A stretch of 64,000 nt of DNA from Dipteris shenzhenensis. Taxonomy: Eukaryota > Polypodiophyta > Polypodiopsida > Gleicheniales. The notes under the pieces were generated by a model, which ran no database searches, was not told the DNA's origin, and was given only the letters and a program-made list of their open reading frames with translations. The stretch lies in NCBI GenBank assembly GCA_047967505.1, contig CM106539.1; one strand, 5' to 3'. Shown here piece by piece: positions 1 to 11,398 of this stretch (within the stretch, counting starts at the first letter, position 1; the number at the start of each line of letters is the position of its first letter). Made by a program: the position numbers and the translations under genes.

Positions 1-967
1 CATCTCCCCATCTGTAAGCCCCCATATGAGGAGAGCATGGGGGAGGGAGACCTAGGGCAGTACCCAATAGAAAAAGAGAGAAAGGGGCTGCCACATAGAC
101 AGCATCTTGGCTGGCATGTGGGCAGCACATCTAGAACTGTTATGTGCAGGACAGAGGGCCAGAAAAGTGCGGAAGCATGGCTGGGACAGATTGCGATGGA
201 TCTAGACAGGAGGCGCACTGTCTGCAGTAGGTTTTAGGGGGGGCTGGACCCTATATTTATAGGGCATTTGCCCTTGAAAGGTGGGCCAAGGGCCCTTGTA
301 ATGAGTGCCCCAAAGGGCAGCCCACAGTCCCATAAATAGGGAACTGTGGGTCGGCCAGGGGCAGGTGGCTGAACCAACCAGCAGTCGGCCCTTTTTAGGG
401 CTACTGGGTCGGTTGGCTGGCCAGGCCCTTGAGGGCTATATAAGGAGGACATTCAGGCCTCATTTCATCATCACTTGCAGCAGCAGATCCAGAGCAGAAA
501 GGAGCAGCAGGCAGCCACCCTCTAGACCTACATTCATGAGGATAGAGAGGTGCTAGCAGGGCTGCAGACTTAGCCAGGAGGCTGCCCACCTAGGCTGGTT
601 TCCAGACAGCAAGGTGGAGAGGATCATTCTAGACAGAAAGTTTACTTACGCTCGAGGTGGAGCATGCGGACTCTAGTGTAGAGATAGCCAGCAGATAGGA
701 GAAGGACTTTGTGGTAAGATCGGAGGACCACACCATTGGTGGGACTCTGGATCTGTCTCTCTTGTATTGTGTCTATAGTTGTGGATGAAAATATATTATT
801 TGGTGGTTTCTCTATCTAGTTTGGTTCATTGTCTATTAATGAGTCTGCACACCTATTGAATGCATATAAGTAAAGAAGTTTGTGATTCCACACCCACACC
901 GCACACTGTGTGAGCTCCTGGGCATTATTTCCGCTGCGTGTACCCTCTGTTGGGTCATTTCTAACAC
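1..967 (+). repeat. Putative LTR (or LTR-like promoter block), left end outside the window
   Basis: The block is GC-richer than its surroundings. It has a clear TATA box at 437-444 followed by a purine-rich leader, and it ends in a TTCTAACA-type 3' end near 967, as plant LTRs often do. No primer binding site follows the end, so if this is an LTR it would be a 3' LTR or a solo LTR. The 5' end is not visible and no duplication can be tested. It could instead be an ordinary promoter. The short open frames inside it show no protein signature. Confidence 0.35.
437..444 (+). promoter_or_regulatory. TATA box (TATATAAG)
   Basis: This is a good TATA match in a GC-rich context, about 35 bp upstream of a CAG-rich stretch that could be the transcript start. 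It is probably the promoter of the LTR-like block at 1-967. Confidence 0.4.
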
Positions 968-3900
968 CCTCTTATTGCAAGTGCCATAGAAGAGGATAGA
1001 GCTATCCATGGTATCTTGCTACGCCTCGAGGTGTAATCCGGGAGATTATTCCTAGCCTTATGCAAGTACAAGTGGAGCTTTGTCGCTACTCTACACACAT
1101 ATTCTGTGCTATCTAAGTCCATGCTGTGCACATAGAGACAACAACTGGTAGTCAATGGAGCCTCTAAATCCTTGCAAGTGCTCAAAAGAGTGGAAGAGGA
1201 AATTATCTCACGTTCTTCACCAAAGGGGTCCACACTAATGCAATGAATGTTTAAAGACGACCCCACCTTGCAAAAATTACCGGAGGACAACAATATGTCC
1301 TCCTATGAATTTGAAGAGCTAGAATGAGTTAGCTTAGAACCTATCACTAGGCCTTAAGGCATTGCTAGATTAGCCTCATTCCTATCGACGAAGGTAAAGA
1401 TGTCCATCATAGCACTATTATAGGGTAATCCTACTCTATGGAGAGACCTCTCAAATTGGATGAATGGGAAGATAGTAGCTCCTTAGCCCACTAATCCTGA
1501 GATGGTCGAATCCCCTAATGACACCTAATACGTTCCAAAGGTACTAGTATCAAATTGGGCCATTACTTTGAGAGTGATGATATAAAATGCAGTGAGTGGT
1601 ACTACTTAAGGAAAGGGAACTTGAAATTGATAACTCCATTGATACCAAGGAGATAGGTATTACTTCATCTCACACTTTGTGAAGATCCGACATCAATAGG
1701 TCCAACATGCCAAATCCACAGGCCTTGGCAGATGGTCAAGAAAGCAGCAACCTCGTCTCTTGGGAAACATTAACATCTCAAACTTGAACTATGTGATTTT
1801 GAAATTCAATCCACAGGAGGTACCTCAATTAAGGTTGTTGCTTATTTAATAATGGGTGTTTCCATGGACAATCACCTTCTATGGTGCAAGCAATAGTTCT
1901 TGGTAGAAGTTAGATCCAAGCTACTTACGAAAGGTTGTTTGGTGAAAAAATGATTGATCAAGATGTACCAATCACTAACAAATGGACCAACATTCAAGCA
2001 TCATCATCAACGTCTACTTCCACATTCCAACCTCTACAAAAGCCTCACCAGGAAGGACAACAACTAAGAAGAGAAACCAAGAAAATGTGGGTCCAAAAGG
2101 ATCTAATAGAGGCCCAAGGGTACTTTAAAGGTGAATCATATATTTAGATTTTGACAAAACCCATGACATCAAAAGCCACCCCATTATTTAAACAACAAAC
2201 CTTGACATCAAAGATGAAAACAATGCCATCCAACAAGTAAGATACATTACTATTGGGTTGTCATGTGACAACTTTCTCATATCTTCATTAAGACATTACG
2301 GTCCTACTCACATTTCAATGTGAATGAGGAATTATCTTCACTGTGCTAACTCAAAATGGTCCTAACCACATTTTATCCCAAGAGCATATATCATTTTATT
2401 AAGGTGATACAATCAAAGTTGACCATGCGAGAGGATGTAATTGACAATTGTAGAAGAAGGTTGGGATTAGAAATGAACTATTGCAAGCTCAAGTGTATTA
2501 TGATGGCAACACTCAAATGTGGATCCCTAAGCGTCATCAACATAGAAGCCCACCCTCTCTTCCTTGCCTCAAGGGAAACTTCACCACTCTATCGCCACAA
2601 TAATGAGAGTGAAAACCCTAAAATTTTGCATCTACATCACTGACAACAAAGAATGCACTAGCAGCAGTACACAAGAACCTTCTCCTAAGAATGGAGTGAT
2701 GCCACAAGAACCTTCTATAGGGTTTGCAAAGGGAAAGGCAAGGGTAGCTCAAAGGCCTTGATGGATTTTCCAACAAGGAATTATAAAACCACTCCTTCAG
2801 TGTAATTCACCTCCATAGTAGTAGACCCACAAGAACCTACTCCTCAAAATGGAGTAGATCCACAAGGACTTGCTCCTCTCAATGGAAATCCACAAGAACT
2901 TGCTATGATTAAAGATAGCAAAGAACTTAAAGAAATATTTATAGTATGGGAAGAAAACTCCTCACCAACAAAGGTCCCCATCAAGGTCTCGTTGAAATGT
3001 CTTCCCAACAATTACTAAAGTATGATCAAGCCTTGCATAACAGAGTGAACACATACTTCTCTTGGTTGTCAACAAGGTATGCAACCCTAATCACTTCATC
3101 TAAGGTTTGGGGCCGATTTAAGTTATATGTATAACCTGTGTCCCAAGGCACTTGTCCATCAATGGTAAATAAGAGGTCTTACACTGACAGCTCCAAAGGA
3201 TGAGTTTGATTGCAAGGTAAATATGATGACACCAAAATGGATCTAGATGAGTTTCTTGTGACCCCCCAAGATTTTTTCCCCATTCAGGTGCTAACACCAT
3301 CATTCCTATTTTTTAAATATTTGTTGATTAATATTAGTACCCACTTAACCATTTGAACCTCTCATATGACTTAGAGGATGTTCCTAGAATCTCAGATGCT
3401 ATAAACCTATTCAACCATAGTCCTCATTTTAGGAGTTTATATGGTGTATTATCAGACTCCTATGGATTTGATGCCTCAGACAAATAAAGCTCCAAATCAT
3501 GCAATGACCTCATTGGGATCAAAGAAACTTCAAGACAAAAGCCTTAATAAAGTGTAATCCATAACATAGGTTTAGAAAGAAGCCCTAGGCAAAAACTCAA
3601 ATGTCATGTCATGCACAACTCTGGAGTTACAAATATGGCATATCCATATGTACTCGAATGAGAATCCAATATAAGTTCCACTCAGATCAAATATGGAACT
3701 TAAAGAGGATCATGATAATACAATGATACTTTCACTGCTAACACTAACACCATTAGGATGTCACATGAACACCTACTAATACCTTGTTCCTTCTAACTTA
3801 CACCTTATATCTTTCTTCTTTCTACTTGTTTCTTAGAAAGGAATTGGTATTTAGTTCTAATCCATCCACCCAATGTCTAGCCATTGGAATCGCTCATGCC

Positions 3901-4589
3901 ATGCAATGCCAATTTTACAATAGAATATGATGCTGGGAACACATCACTAGATGAAATATTAATCCTAACAGAAACAATTTTAGAACAAAGGATCCACTAA
4001 AGATCTATTGACAATAATGTAGCCGGGAAGATTCACAATTTCACACAAGGGCACAAAAAGAATGATCTTCATTGAAAACACTCCAACAACAATGACTTTT
4101 GCACTATCCATGGGACTGGATTGAGAATAGGAAGTGGAGGCATGTGAAACACATTTGTTGGCAATGTCATTTGTGTTGGCTTTCGTTGAATCTATGACAC
4201 ATAAAATGAGGCCAAATATCCATGCAATCAGGACTGTGAATTATCATATGAATTCTGCTTATGCACTTAAATATAACATCGAAATAAATCTCTGAGACAT
4301 GAAAATACCAAGCAGAACATGAGATGGAACACACAGTAAATCTATTGCAAAACAAGGTGCAACCCAACCAGATTAGTTGTCTTTACAATGATCATATATG
4401 GCATGACTCTCTAACTCGACTAAGGTCCCTATACATGAGTAGCTACCCTATTGTATCGACTACTAGGAGCAATCTAGACAACCAACTCTCATGAGCAAGA
4501 ATTGCTCATTAGGTGTACATTGGTTCAGGATACTACAACACTAGAAGCCATGCTCTATTTCCTTTGGGAATCTTTCACTTCCGCTTCAT
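968..4589. other. Gene-poor, strongly decayed DNA
   Basis: No intact gene is visible. Stretches at about 1430-1670, 1900-2150 and 2640-3100 read like former coding sequence on the + strand but are broken by many stops and shifts. They may be the remains of a retroelement gag/pol. No reverse transcriptase or integrase motif was recognised. Confidence 0.4.
2660..2905 (+). repeat. Imperfect internal repeat, coding-like (PQEP-type)
   Basis: Variants of CCACAAGAACCT...CTCC..AATGGAGT occur about five times. Read on the + strand they give proline/glutamine-rich repeats such as PQEPTPQNGVDPQG. This suggests a decayed low-complexity protein segment. The parent protein is not recognised. Confidence 0.45.
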
Positions 4590-5093
4590 TCTTTGACATC
4601 CATCAAGGTTTACAAGCTTCTCCTCCCACAACCTTGGATTGTTCAACATGCAAATTCCATCCAGCATCTACAAAAGTCCTCATCATGGTGGAAAGCTAGA
4701 ATCAAGGTTGTTTGGAAATGTAAATTGCCATTAAGGCAGAGGGTGTTTTTTTGGAGATGTTTGGTTGGAGCACTCTCAGTGGGTGTCATGTTGGCCAAAA
4801 GAGGAATTGATGTTCCTTTGTTTCTTCGATGTTCCTATACCTCTGAAATGGTTTCACATCTCCTTTGGTTTTGCCCTCATTCCAGGTCTCTTCTGGACAA
4901 GATCTCCAGCTATTTGCACCTTCGTTTCCCATCTCATAGATTTGGGATATTCTTTTTGATGTTTGGTCATCTCCCTACTCCACTATCCCAATATTCTCTA
5001 CTTCTGCATTGAGTGAGATTTTGGGCTTTGTGGACAATATGGACACAACATAACAACCATATGCGTTTTTTTGGGCCTCCTTGCGGTAGTTGA
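4590..5093 (+). pseudogene. LINE retrotransposon ORF2 fragment (RT-associated zinc-binding region)
   Basis: The frame encodes the domain found after the reverse transcriptase of plant L1-type LINEs and in related pseudogenes (zf-RVT). It opens with a SIKVYKLL-like motif, then W-K-C-K-L-P, a VFFWRCLVGAL core, LAKRG, a cysteine near residue 80, and SHLLWFCPHSR near residues 88-98. A TGA at about 5010-5012 interrupts the frame. The same frame then continues with VRFWALWTIWTQHNNHMRFF, the usual tryptophan-rich tail of this domain. The TGA is therefore a single nonsense change (CGA or TGG to TGA), not the natural end. Nothing of the upstream polymerase domain or endonuclease was found, so this is a short 5'-truncated or rearranged piece. 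A TG/CT-rich simple repeat follows within about 150 bp. Confidence 0.7.
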
Positions 5094-5240
5094 TATATGA
5101 TGCTTGTCATGCGGGTGCTTTACCAATCTCTTGTTTACAATTGTTTTTCCACTATTTTTGAGTTTGGACTCCACACTAGAGGTAACTCTTCTTGTACATT
5201 TCTAAATTCATGATATAATTCTAGTGGTTTTACAAAAATT

Positions 5241-5301
5241 GTGTGTGTGTGTGTGTCTCTCTCTCTACCTCTCTCTCTCTTTCTTCTTCTTCTTCTTTTT
5301 T
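5241..5301. repeat. Compound microsatellite (TG)n(TC)n(TTC)n
   Basis: A run of GT repeats is followed by CT repeats and then TTC repeats. It lies just downstream of the LINE fragment. Confidence 0.9.
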
Positions 5302-5524
5302 GATTTTTGCCTTTGCATATGAATCTTACATATGATTGAACCATAACTTTGTTTTAATAAAAGAAAACATATCTTTGAAGAAAAACTTGAGGTCGTCTAT
5401 AAATCCATAGGTCATAGAAAAACTGAGGTTGCCCAATAGGAAAGCCTGATATCAGCAAATCCAAGAAAGAGCCTCAGATCATCTCTTCGATAAAGAAAAC
5501 TATAACAAAGGAAAGGAGAATAGC

Positions 5525-5750
5525 AAGGCAATTCAAACCATTTCAATTCCAATTGAGGTGAAGGTTGAATGGAAGTTTTTCTTTAAAGCTAGGCCAGAAG
5601 TCTACCATTCAAATCATTTCAATTCCCAACTAAGGTAAAGCTAGGCCATAAGTTTTTCCTTAAAGCAAGGCAATTCAAACCATTTCAATTCCAACCGAGG
5701 TGAACCTTGGGTGGAAGTTTTTTCTTAAAGCTAGGATAGAAGTCTACCAG
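5525..5750 (+). repeat. Three degenerate tandem copies of a ~65-80 bp unit
   Basis: The unit contains ATTCAAACCATTTCAATTCC...GAGGTGAA...GGAAGTTTTT.CTTAAAGCTAGG.....AGTCTACC. Copies begin near 5525, 5607 and 5667; the middle one is shortened. No coding function is seen. Confidence 0.7.
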
Positions 5751-5987
5751 GATATGGAGGAGTGGATGCAAGACACTTGGGACACCCAGGACAAGGCAAG
5801 TCATCAAGGCTACCACATTGGAAGCCTCAAGAAAGAAATCTATGAAGACTTTATTTCTATATACAAAAGGATATACCAAATCAACACAATCATGAACAAT
5901 GAGGTGGGCACTGTATTGGCCCCCAAGGCATATGCTACATCTATTCATGACACTAGGGTGGATTGGGATGAGTTTTTCCACGATTGA
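5700..5987 (+). CDS. Hypothetical 95-residue open frame
   Basis: I do not recognise this frame. It starts inside the last copy of the tandem repeat and encodes a charged, tryptophan-containing peptide with a run of Asp/Glu and Lys. The adjacent minus-strand frame (5685-6041) overlaps it fully and at most one could be real. There is no clear promoter or splice context. It may be a fragment of a longer decayed gene. Confidence 0.2.
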   Translation: MNLGWKFFLKARIEVYQDMEEWMQDTWDTQDKASHQGYHIGSLKKEIYEDFISIYKRIYQINTIMNNEVGTVLAPKAYATSIHDTRVDWDEFFHD

Positions 5988-6624
5988 GAAACTAAGATAA
6001 GGGGTGGTGAGAACAACACCTGTATCAAAAAAAAGGAGCATGCTGCGGGAAAAATCTTGTGAAGATTGGCCTAAGTAGTATGTTGGAAGGCCTTACAAAG
6101 AAACATCTTGTGAAGATCAACCTGAGTAGTACATTGTGTGAGACACGAATTGAGGGTCAACAAGTGGTCTTATTTGATTAGAAGAGAGAGGTGGGGGAGG
6201 AGAAACAAGATTTGATATCAAACTTAGAGGTGGGGTTGTCCAAAGCCATAAAACACATAGACTCTATTAAACACACAGTTGATTGTGTTCGTACCAAACT
6301 CAACAATGCCAGTAGCACCATATAAGAAAAATTGTTAGCAGATTTGGAAAATTTGGAAGCAGAGCTAGTATTCACCACAGAATGTCTCCCTTTGGTGAGA
6401 ATGCACTGTGTCTGAATCATAGAGCACTCAACACCTTCTTCATTTTCAAGATATACCTCCCCATTTTGTGCGATGGCTTTGTGGCATCAGGTTGGTTGAC
6501 GAGTCCCAAATGGGCAAGATACGAAGGGTTAAAGTATGGGTTAATTGTGCCCTTTTGTGTGTTGGGGGGGTTCTCTTGGTCAAAGGTTTGGTGTGAATGG
6601 GCTTTAAGTCTAATTGAGGGAGAG
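5988..6624. other. No recognisable gene
   Basis: Short opposing open frames overlap at 6178-6659 without any conserved motif. A CTTGTGAAGAT..CCT.AGTAGTA motif is repeated at about 6056 and 6107. Nothing else was seen. Confidence 0.5.
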
Positions 6625-6910
6625 TAACTGACCCAGCTAAGTTGACCTAACTGGCCCAATCTAGTTAATGTAACTGGTAGTTAACCTAACTAATGGTGGT
6701 TAGCCATAGTTAGTTCAGTTACTCTAACTTGGTCAACTAAGCACAACTAGTTGAACTAACTACATTTAGTCTACTAACTTAACTGTAGTTAGTACTAAAA
6801 GCTAACCTATGCTAAACTAACCTGAAGTTAAAACTAACCTAGGCTAAACTAACCTAAGGTAAGTCTAACCTAACCTATGTTAGGACTAACCTAACTAGGG
6901 TTAGGTTTTT
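6625..6910. repeat. Degenerate AACCTA / TAGTTAGG-rich tract
   Basis: About 285 bp consist mostly of variants of CTAACCTA, AACTAACT and TTAGGTTA on both strands, ending with ACTAGGGTTAGG and a T run. The motifs resemble telomere repeats (CCCTAAA/CCCTAA) but are too divergent to be called telomeric. A shorter stretch of the same style lies at about 16735-16830. Confidence 0.6.
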
Positions 6911-6941
6911 TTTTTTTGAAAAAAACCTTAATATAAAAATC

Positions 6942-7680
6942 GAGGGGGGGGGCGTCGGGCAGCCGCCACCGTCAGGAGGAGGGGGGGCTGTCGCGAGGGT
7001 GGGGGTGGAGGGGAGGTGGGGAAGAGGGAGGAGGGGAGGTGGGGAGGAGTAGGACGTAGAAGGAGGCGTGGGTGAGGAGAAGGGGTGGAAGGAGGAGGCA
7101 GAGTAGGGTGGAGGGAGTGGCGTAGTAGAGGGAGTGGTGCGGCCTGCGACGAGGAGGAGCGCGGGGTGGGTGCTACCACATGGCGAGCGATGGGAGGGTT
7201 ACATCGTTGAAATAGGTACACATCGGGGAAGGGCGCTACGTGGGCCGCCGAGCTGCCTTGCCTTTAGCAAGGGCCTTAGGCCTCCCTTAGGCCCTTAGTT
7301 CTAAAGGGTAGGGAGAGGAGGGTGGGTGATGAGGGGGGAGGGGGGGGCTGGGGTGGAAGAGGGGCTGGGATGGAAGGGGGGGGGTGTGGAGGGGGAAAAG
7401 AAAACAGGGTGGTGGAAGAGGGGGGGGGAATTGGGGGGGGGGGGGAATGGAGGGGGTGGTGGAGGGGGGGGTCAGTGGAGGGGGATGGAGGGGGTGAAGG
7501 GGGGGAAATGGGGAGAGGGGGAGAGGGGGGGGGAGGAGAAAGTGGGTGGTGGGGTGTAGGGGGAGTGAAAATGGAGGGGTGGAAAAGGGGGGGGTGGGGG
7601 GGGGGGTGGTGGTGGAGGACGAAGGGGGGGGGTGGGGCGGGGAGGGGTGTTGGTGGAAACTTGGCAGATGGAAAACTTTG
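6942..7680 (+). repeat. Extremely G-rich low-complexity tract
   Basis: The + strand is dominated by runs of five to ten G separated by A, T or GTGG, except for a mixed-composition stretch near 7190-7310. Long proline/serine-rich open frames on the minus strand and glycine-rich frames on the + strand are composition artefacts. Many G-runs are close enough to form G-quadruplexes. Confidence 0.85.
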
Positions 7681-8270
7681 ACAGAAATCCAAAGGGAGAA
7701 AGAGATGGTCACCTTAACGCTCTCCAAGTCTTTCTCGATGTACCATGATTGTTGAGAGCGAACGGACAGTGGGTGGATGGCAAGGTTATCACTACAAGAA
7801 GGGCTTGAAATAACTCACCATGTGAGGATGGTAGTAGGGTGGTGGCCGATGGAGAGGGAGAAGTGTATTGCATAGGGCTCGGAATGGGGAAGAGGATGGA
7901 GGCTAGATTGGAAAGAAGAAGAATGAGGGGGTGGAGTGGATTTTTATAGGAATGGGTGTAGGGTTAGGGTCAAACCCTAAACTCTTCTTGGGTCATAACT
8001 TTTCATGGTTAGCTCGGATCACTCTTCTGTAAAAAGGTGATTGAAATTACAAGCTCTACGAATTCGGGTCCATTACCTAGCCAAATTTGTTTTTCAAGTG
8101 GCTTATTTTTAAGAAATAAAGAAAATTTCTTAAGGTAGTAACCCAAGGTTGATGCTTGGGGTTGATATGTTTGGCTAGAGTTGAAAAAAAAGTTACTCTC
8201 CTTTCCCTTGAGTATTATGTTCATGAAAGTTCATAGTAGTTTGTTTTTTACACATACTTGCGAATGTTTA
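7681..8270. other. No recognisable gene
   Basis: GA-biased sequence runs to about 7930, then ordinary AT-rich DNA. The string CACTACAAGAAG near 7790 resembles a CACTA-transposon terminus, but no partner end was found. AGGGTTAGGG..AAACCCTAAA near 7965-7982 is a short telomere-like inverted motif. Confidence 0.4.
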
Positions 8271-8274
8271 CTTG

Positions 8275-8643
8275 TTACTTGAGCCCTAGTCTCTTTCTAC
8301 AAACATCCTTCTTGCTAGGGGAAACACGTGAATCAGATTCCCAAAAGCAGTAAATAAGTTCTTTTTTATCATCTATTATTGTACTGCTATGTTGATGATT
8401 CCAATAGTCTGCCAATGAGAATGAGTGACTACCATCATCCACTTGGGCTTCCACACGAAATCTTGCCTTGTTCAAGGAATGCTTAGAAACTTGCAGAACC
8501 CTTGCGACCTTAATGGGCATGTCTTCAGTAGAGTTCATTAGCATGGTCAATGTACATTTCTTTAGGAACAACTCTTCTTTGTTTGCAGGCTGCCTTACGA
8601 TAGCCAGTGTGTTGCGCACATTGGCTATTAGTGCTGCTTGCAC
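8275..8643 (-). CDS. Unrecognised 122-residue frame, possible last exon of a transposon-type gene
   Basis: The composition looks like real protein: an N-terminal helix-like part (ANVRNTLAIVRQPANKEE), a middle part with ARVLQVSKHSLNKARFRVEAQ, and a C-terminal FWESDSRVSPSKKDVCRKR. The last motif resembles a segment I associate with repeated, transposon-like proteins in non-flowering plants; this is memory, not a search. Upstream on the same strand further coding-like pieces occur (8644-9112), so the ATG used here is probably internal and the true gene was longer. It may be decayed. No catalytic residues can be named. Confidence 0.35.
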   Translation of the reverse strand: MQAALIANVRNTLAIVRQPANKEELFLKKCTLTMLMNSTEDMPIKVARVLQVSKHSLNKARFRVEAQVDDGSHSFSLADYWNHQHSSTIIDDKKELIYCFWESDSRVSPSKKDVCRKRLGLK

Positions 8644-9112
8644 TTATGCCTCCTCTCTAGTTGTTCAATCTTGTAATCCTATCATTGCAGGGTTATGTTG
8701 AATTCAATTGAAGATTTCATACTTCAATTGTTTGTCCATGTTTGGGGGTTTTGTCATTGAAAAACTTCACCGTTTCAAGGACAATTCTTTAGTTTATGGA
8801 TTCCTCTATCTTTGTCAAACTATCCTCATGTATTTCTTTTGTTCTCGTTGTTCTCTTTGTTTTTGGGCATCATATTGCCTAATGATGGCATGTGATTCAA
8901 GGTCATTCTCCCATAGAGCAAGACTGCTTGAATTTTCTTCTGTTCCAAATCATACAATATAATGACAATGAGCTCATGATCAAATCAAGCAAGGACACAA
9001 AACGTAACATATATACCTCCTTCCATAAGCATTCCCATCGCTCTTTGAAATAATCTATGTTCTCCTCCGATATCAACCCTAGAAAGGACAGTCCATGTTT
9101 GTCTTTTTGCAA
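8644..9112 (-). pseudogene. Coding-like upstream pieces of the 8275-8643 frame
   Basis: Reading the minus strand towards lower coordinates, one frame gives SEENIDYFKERWECLWKE followed by GTATATATG (donor-like). After a T-rich stretch and GGAACAG (acceptor-like) another frame gives LALWENDLESHAIIRQYD, then a Gln/Glu/Arg-rich coiled-coil-like run ending in stops. Frames do not join cleanly, so this is either a decayed gene or an exon-intron structure I cannot resolve by eye. Confidence 0.3.
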
Positions 9113-9862
9113 GGACAGTAAATGTTTTTTGCAAGGAGAGTAAAGTTAGAGAGAATTAAAAAAACAACCTTTTGACAACAGATAGGCTAGAGCAAAATGA
9201 ACTTGAAAACATCCTAGACAACGATTCCTATCTGAACAACAATGTATCCAGTGGAGCATGCTTTTCATCCTTCTTGCTAGATGTATTCCCTCTTTCATTC
9301 CTGGAGGCAAGGCACTTCTAGGAGACACCAGGATGACAAACGAGGTTGAAGTCCCAAGATGGAACTAAATATGGGTACCTATTGTCTGTCAAATTAGTAT
9401 AAAGTCTTTGTTTTTGGAGAATCGTGTTATACATCAAACATCAAATGCCCCAAGTAGAGTAGAGTAATTGTGTTATCCTTCAAAATGTGTGGGTCACATT
9501 TTGAAGGACAATAGTGATATTTGGATCCCTCAAGAGTTTAGGTTAATGCCATGGGTCACAATGCAACCATCTGCAATAGGTCCATTCAAGGTTTGAAGAA
9601 AGGATAGAGCAAAGAAAGAGAAGCATTGGAAGGGTCACATTGTTGGGTTTTGTATACAAAAAAAGGACTTAAGGTGAAGGTTCAGCATGTGTACATGGCT
9701 CGAGACATGAACTTGGATCCTGCCAGTCAAACTTGCTTTCCTTCAAACTGTATCTCTCTTTTACATTAACTTTTGTTCATTTTCAGTTCAATTGTGTATT
9801 CTAATGGTTGTATGTGAGCATGCGTTTTGAGAGAGGGTGTCTTGTGATGGTGATAGTAGAGG
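9113..9862. other. No recognisable gene
   Basis: Mixed AT-rich sequence. AATTGTGTTATCCTTCAAAATGTGTGGGTCACATTTTGAAGGA near 9466-9509 contains a short inverted repeat (CCTTCAAAATGTG / CACATTTTGAAGG). Nothing else stands out. Confidence 0.5.
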
Positions 9863-9950
9863 GGGAGGGGGGGAGGGAGAGAGAGAGAGATGGAGGGGTT
9901 GAGAGGTGTTAGGGGGAGATAGTAGAGGGGAGAGATTTGTGAGTGAGGGG

Positions 9951-9988
<38 letters not shown>

Positions 9989-9997
9989 GAGAGAGAG

Positions 9998-10040
<43 letters not shown>

Positions 10041-10042
10041 AA

Positions 10043-10090
<48 letters not shown>

Positions 10091-10108
10091 GAGAGAGTGA
10101 GAGAGACA
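9863..10108 (+). repeat. (GA)n microsatellite with a (TG)n core
   Basis: Nearly pure GA dinucleotides with GGGGAG interruptions and a TGTGTG run near 9999-10018. The long open frames across it on both strands (Ser/Leu and Arg/Glu repeats) are artefacts. Confidence 0.95.
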
Positions 10109-10111
10109 TAT

Positions 10112-10500
10112 TGATTGACCCATTAACATCTTTCTTTGCTTTCTATGTAGATATCTTTCCCTCTACCAAAGTTGAAACCCAGCCTCTGGATAGTCTCATG
10201 GGAATATTTCAGGCTTTCCATTCAAATATTGGGGAATTAATGTTCTCAAGATGGAGTGCTGCCTCCTTGACAAAGTCTAGTATTTTTTTCTATAATTCAT
10301 GTTACCAAGTTCCTTGAAGAGAAGGCGCATATGGAAGCCTACATCCTATTCCTCTCCCTAACTTTGATAGTCCAGAATGGCCTCTTCCTGATCCATTCTC
10401 TATAGATGCATTTAGAATGAAGATGAGATCAGATATTCAATCATCAATGGAGTTTACTTTCGGTTCAAAACCTGTGAGTGTTAGTTGGTTCATGCCCTCC
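10112..10500 (+). pseudogene. Decayed coding-like stretch, unrecognised
   Basis: Just after the GA repeat one frame reads IFPSTKVETQPLDSLMG and FHSNIGELMFSRW. After a stop near 10316 another frame reads PLPNFDSPEWPLPDPFSIDAFRM and SSMEFTFGSKPVSVSW. Both look like genuine protein composition, but the frames are shifted against each other. No family was recognised. Confidence 0.25.
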
Positions 10501-10997
10501 ATTACATTTATTTATTTTTTCAAATCAGTCTTCATTTACAAGACAAAGATCATGTGGGTATGCAAAGGCCTAGAAAATGGATTTCTTGATAATATTCTAT
10601 ACTCAATGTGGGATGTTAGGGAGGGTTTGCAGAAGGGAGACCATTTTTTATGTATACTTACTAAAGAAAGTATAGTAATAAGATATCAAGTAGTGCGGAG
10701 TATTTGCTACATGAGGTACGCTTAAAGACGGAAAAATAATCATGGCACATGGATACCTATGGATTGTGATGTAGTGGACACCACAGAGGTAGAGGTACAT
10801 ATGCCCAATGGGGATATCTAGCATCTTGAGGTCATAGGTAGTTGGAGCTTGAAGCATGTTCGAGAATACATCGCTGTCACCTTTGATGATAGTGATTTTT
10901 TCTTTCTACTAAATGGGAAAATAGTAAGAAGGCGACTCAAAGGAACATTAATGCTTGAGAAATGGAAGCCTCCTTGTAACTTGTCCATTCATACTGG
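10501..10997. other. No recognisable gene
   Basis: Short open frames on both strands share no motif with known families. A coding-like fragment (SWSLKHVREYIAVTFDDSDFFFLL) lies near 10838-10910. Confidence 0.4.
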
Positions 10998-11230
10998 TAT
11001 TGAATAAATGTAATAGTTTTTGAAGTGTGATGTCATTTGTATTGGCAACGAGTATACTTAATAAAATTAGTAGTTTTTTATGTGTGTTGTAATAGTTTTG
11101 AAAATATGATATAGTTTTTGAAGTGTGTTGTAATAGCACTTGAATAAATGTAAAAGTTTTGAAACTGTGTTGTAAATGTTTTTGACTAAATGTAATAGTT
11201 TTTATTACGTGTGATGTCATTTGTACTAAC
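10998..11230 (+). repeat. Degenerate ~40 bp tandem repeat
   Basis: Variants of AATAAATGTAATAGTTTTTGAAGTGTGTTGTAATAG recur about five times, with GTGATGTCATTTGTA near both ends. The array is AT-rich and non-coding. Confidence 0.65.
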
Positions 11231-11398
11231 ATAGGGCCCCCTAAATTCCAAAAAAAAAAATCCATTATTTTGGGTGGCGGGAGAGGCGGGAGTGGAATAT
11301 GATGGCAAATTATTTAGGCCAATATATTACATTGTCCAATATTTTATTACCCAAATTGTAATCAGACTTTTAAGGTATTTAAAGAGACTAAAGTCAAC

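Noticed and set aside
961-1293. 110-residue minus-strand frame
   Set aside because: No motif, no supporting context, and it starts at the edge of the putative LTR.
7276-7727. Two proline/serine-rich open frames of about 140 residues on the minus strand
   Set aside because: They are produced by the G-rich tract; frames stay open in several phases simply because the complement is C-rich.
7789-7800. CACTACAAGAAG as a second CACTA terminus
   Set aside because: There are no subterminal repeats and no partner end nearby; it is a short chance match.
9788-10317. Ser/Leu-rich and Arg/Glu-rich open frames
   Set aside because: They are read through the GA microsatellite and have no independent protein signature, apart from the separate stretch noted after 10112.
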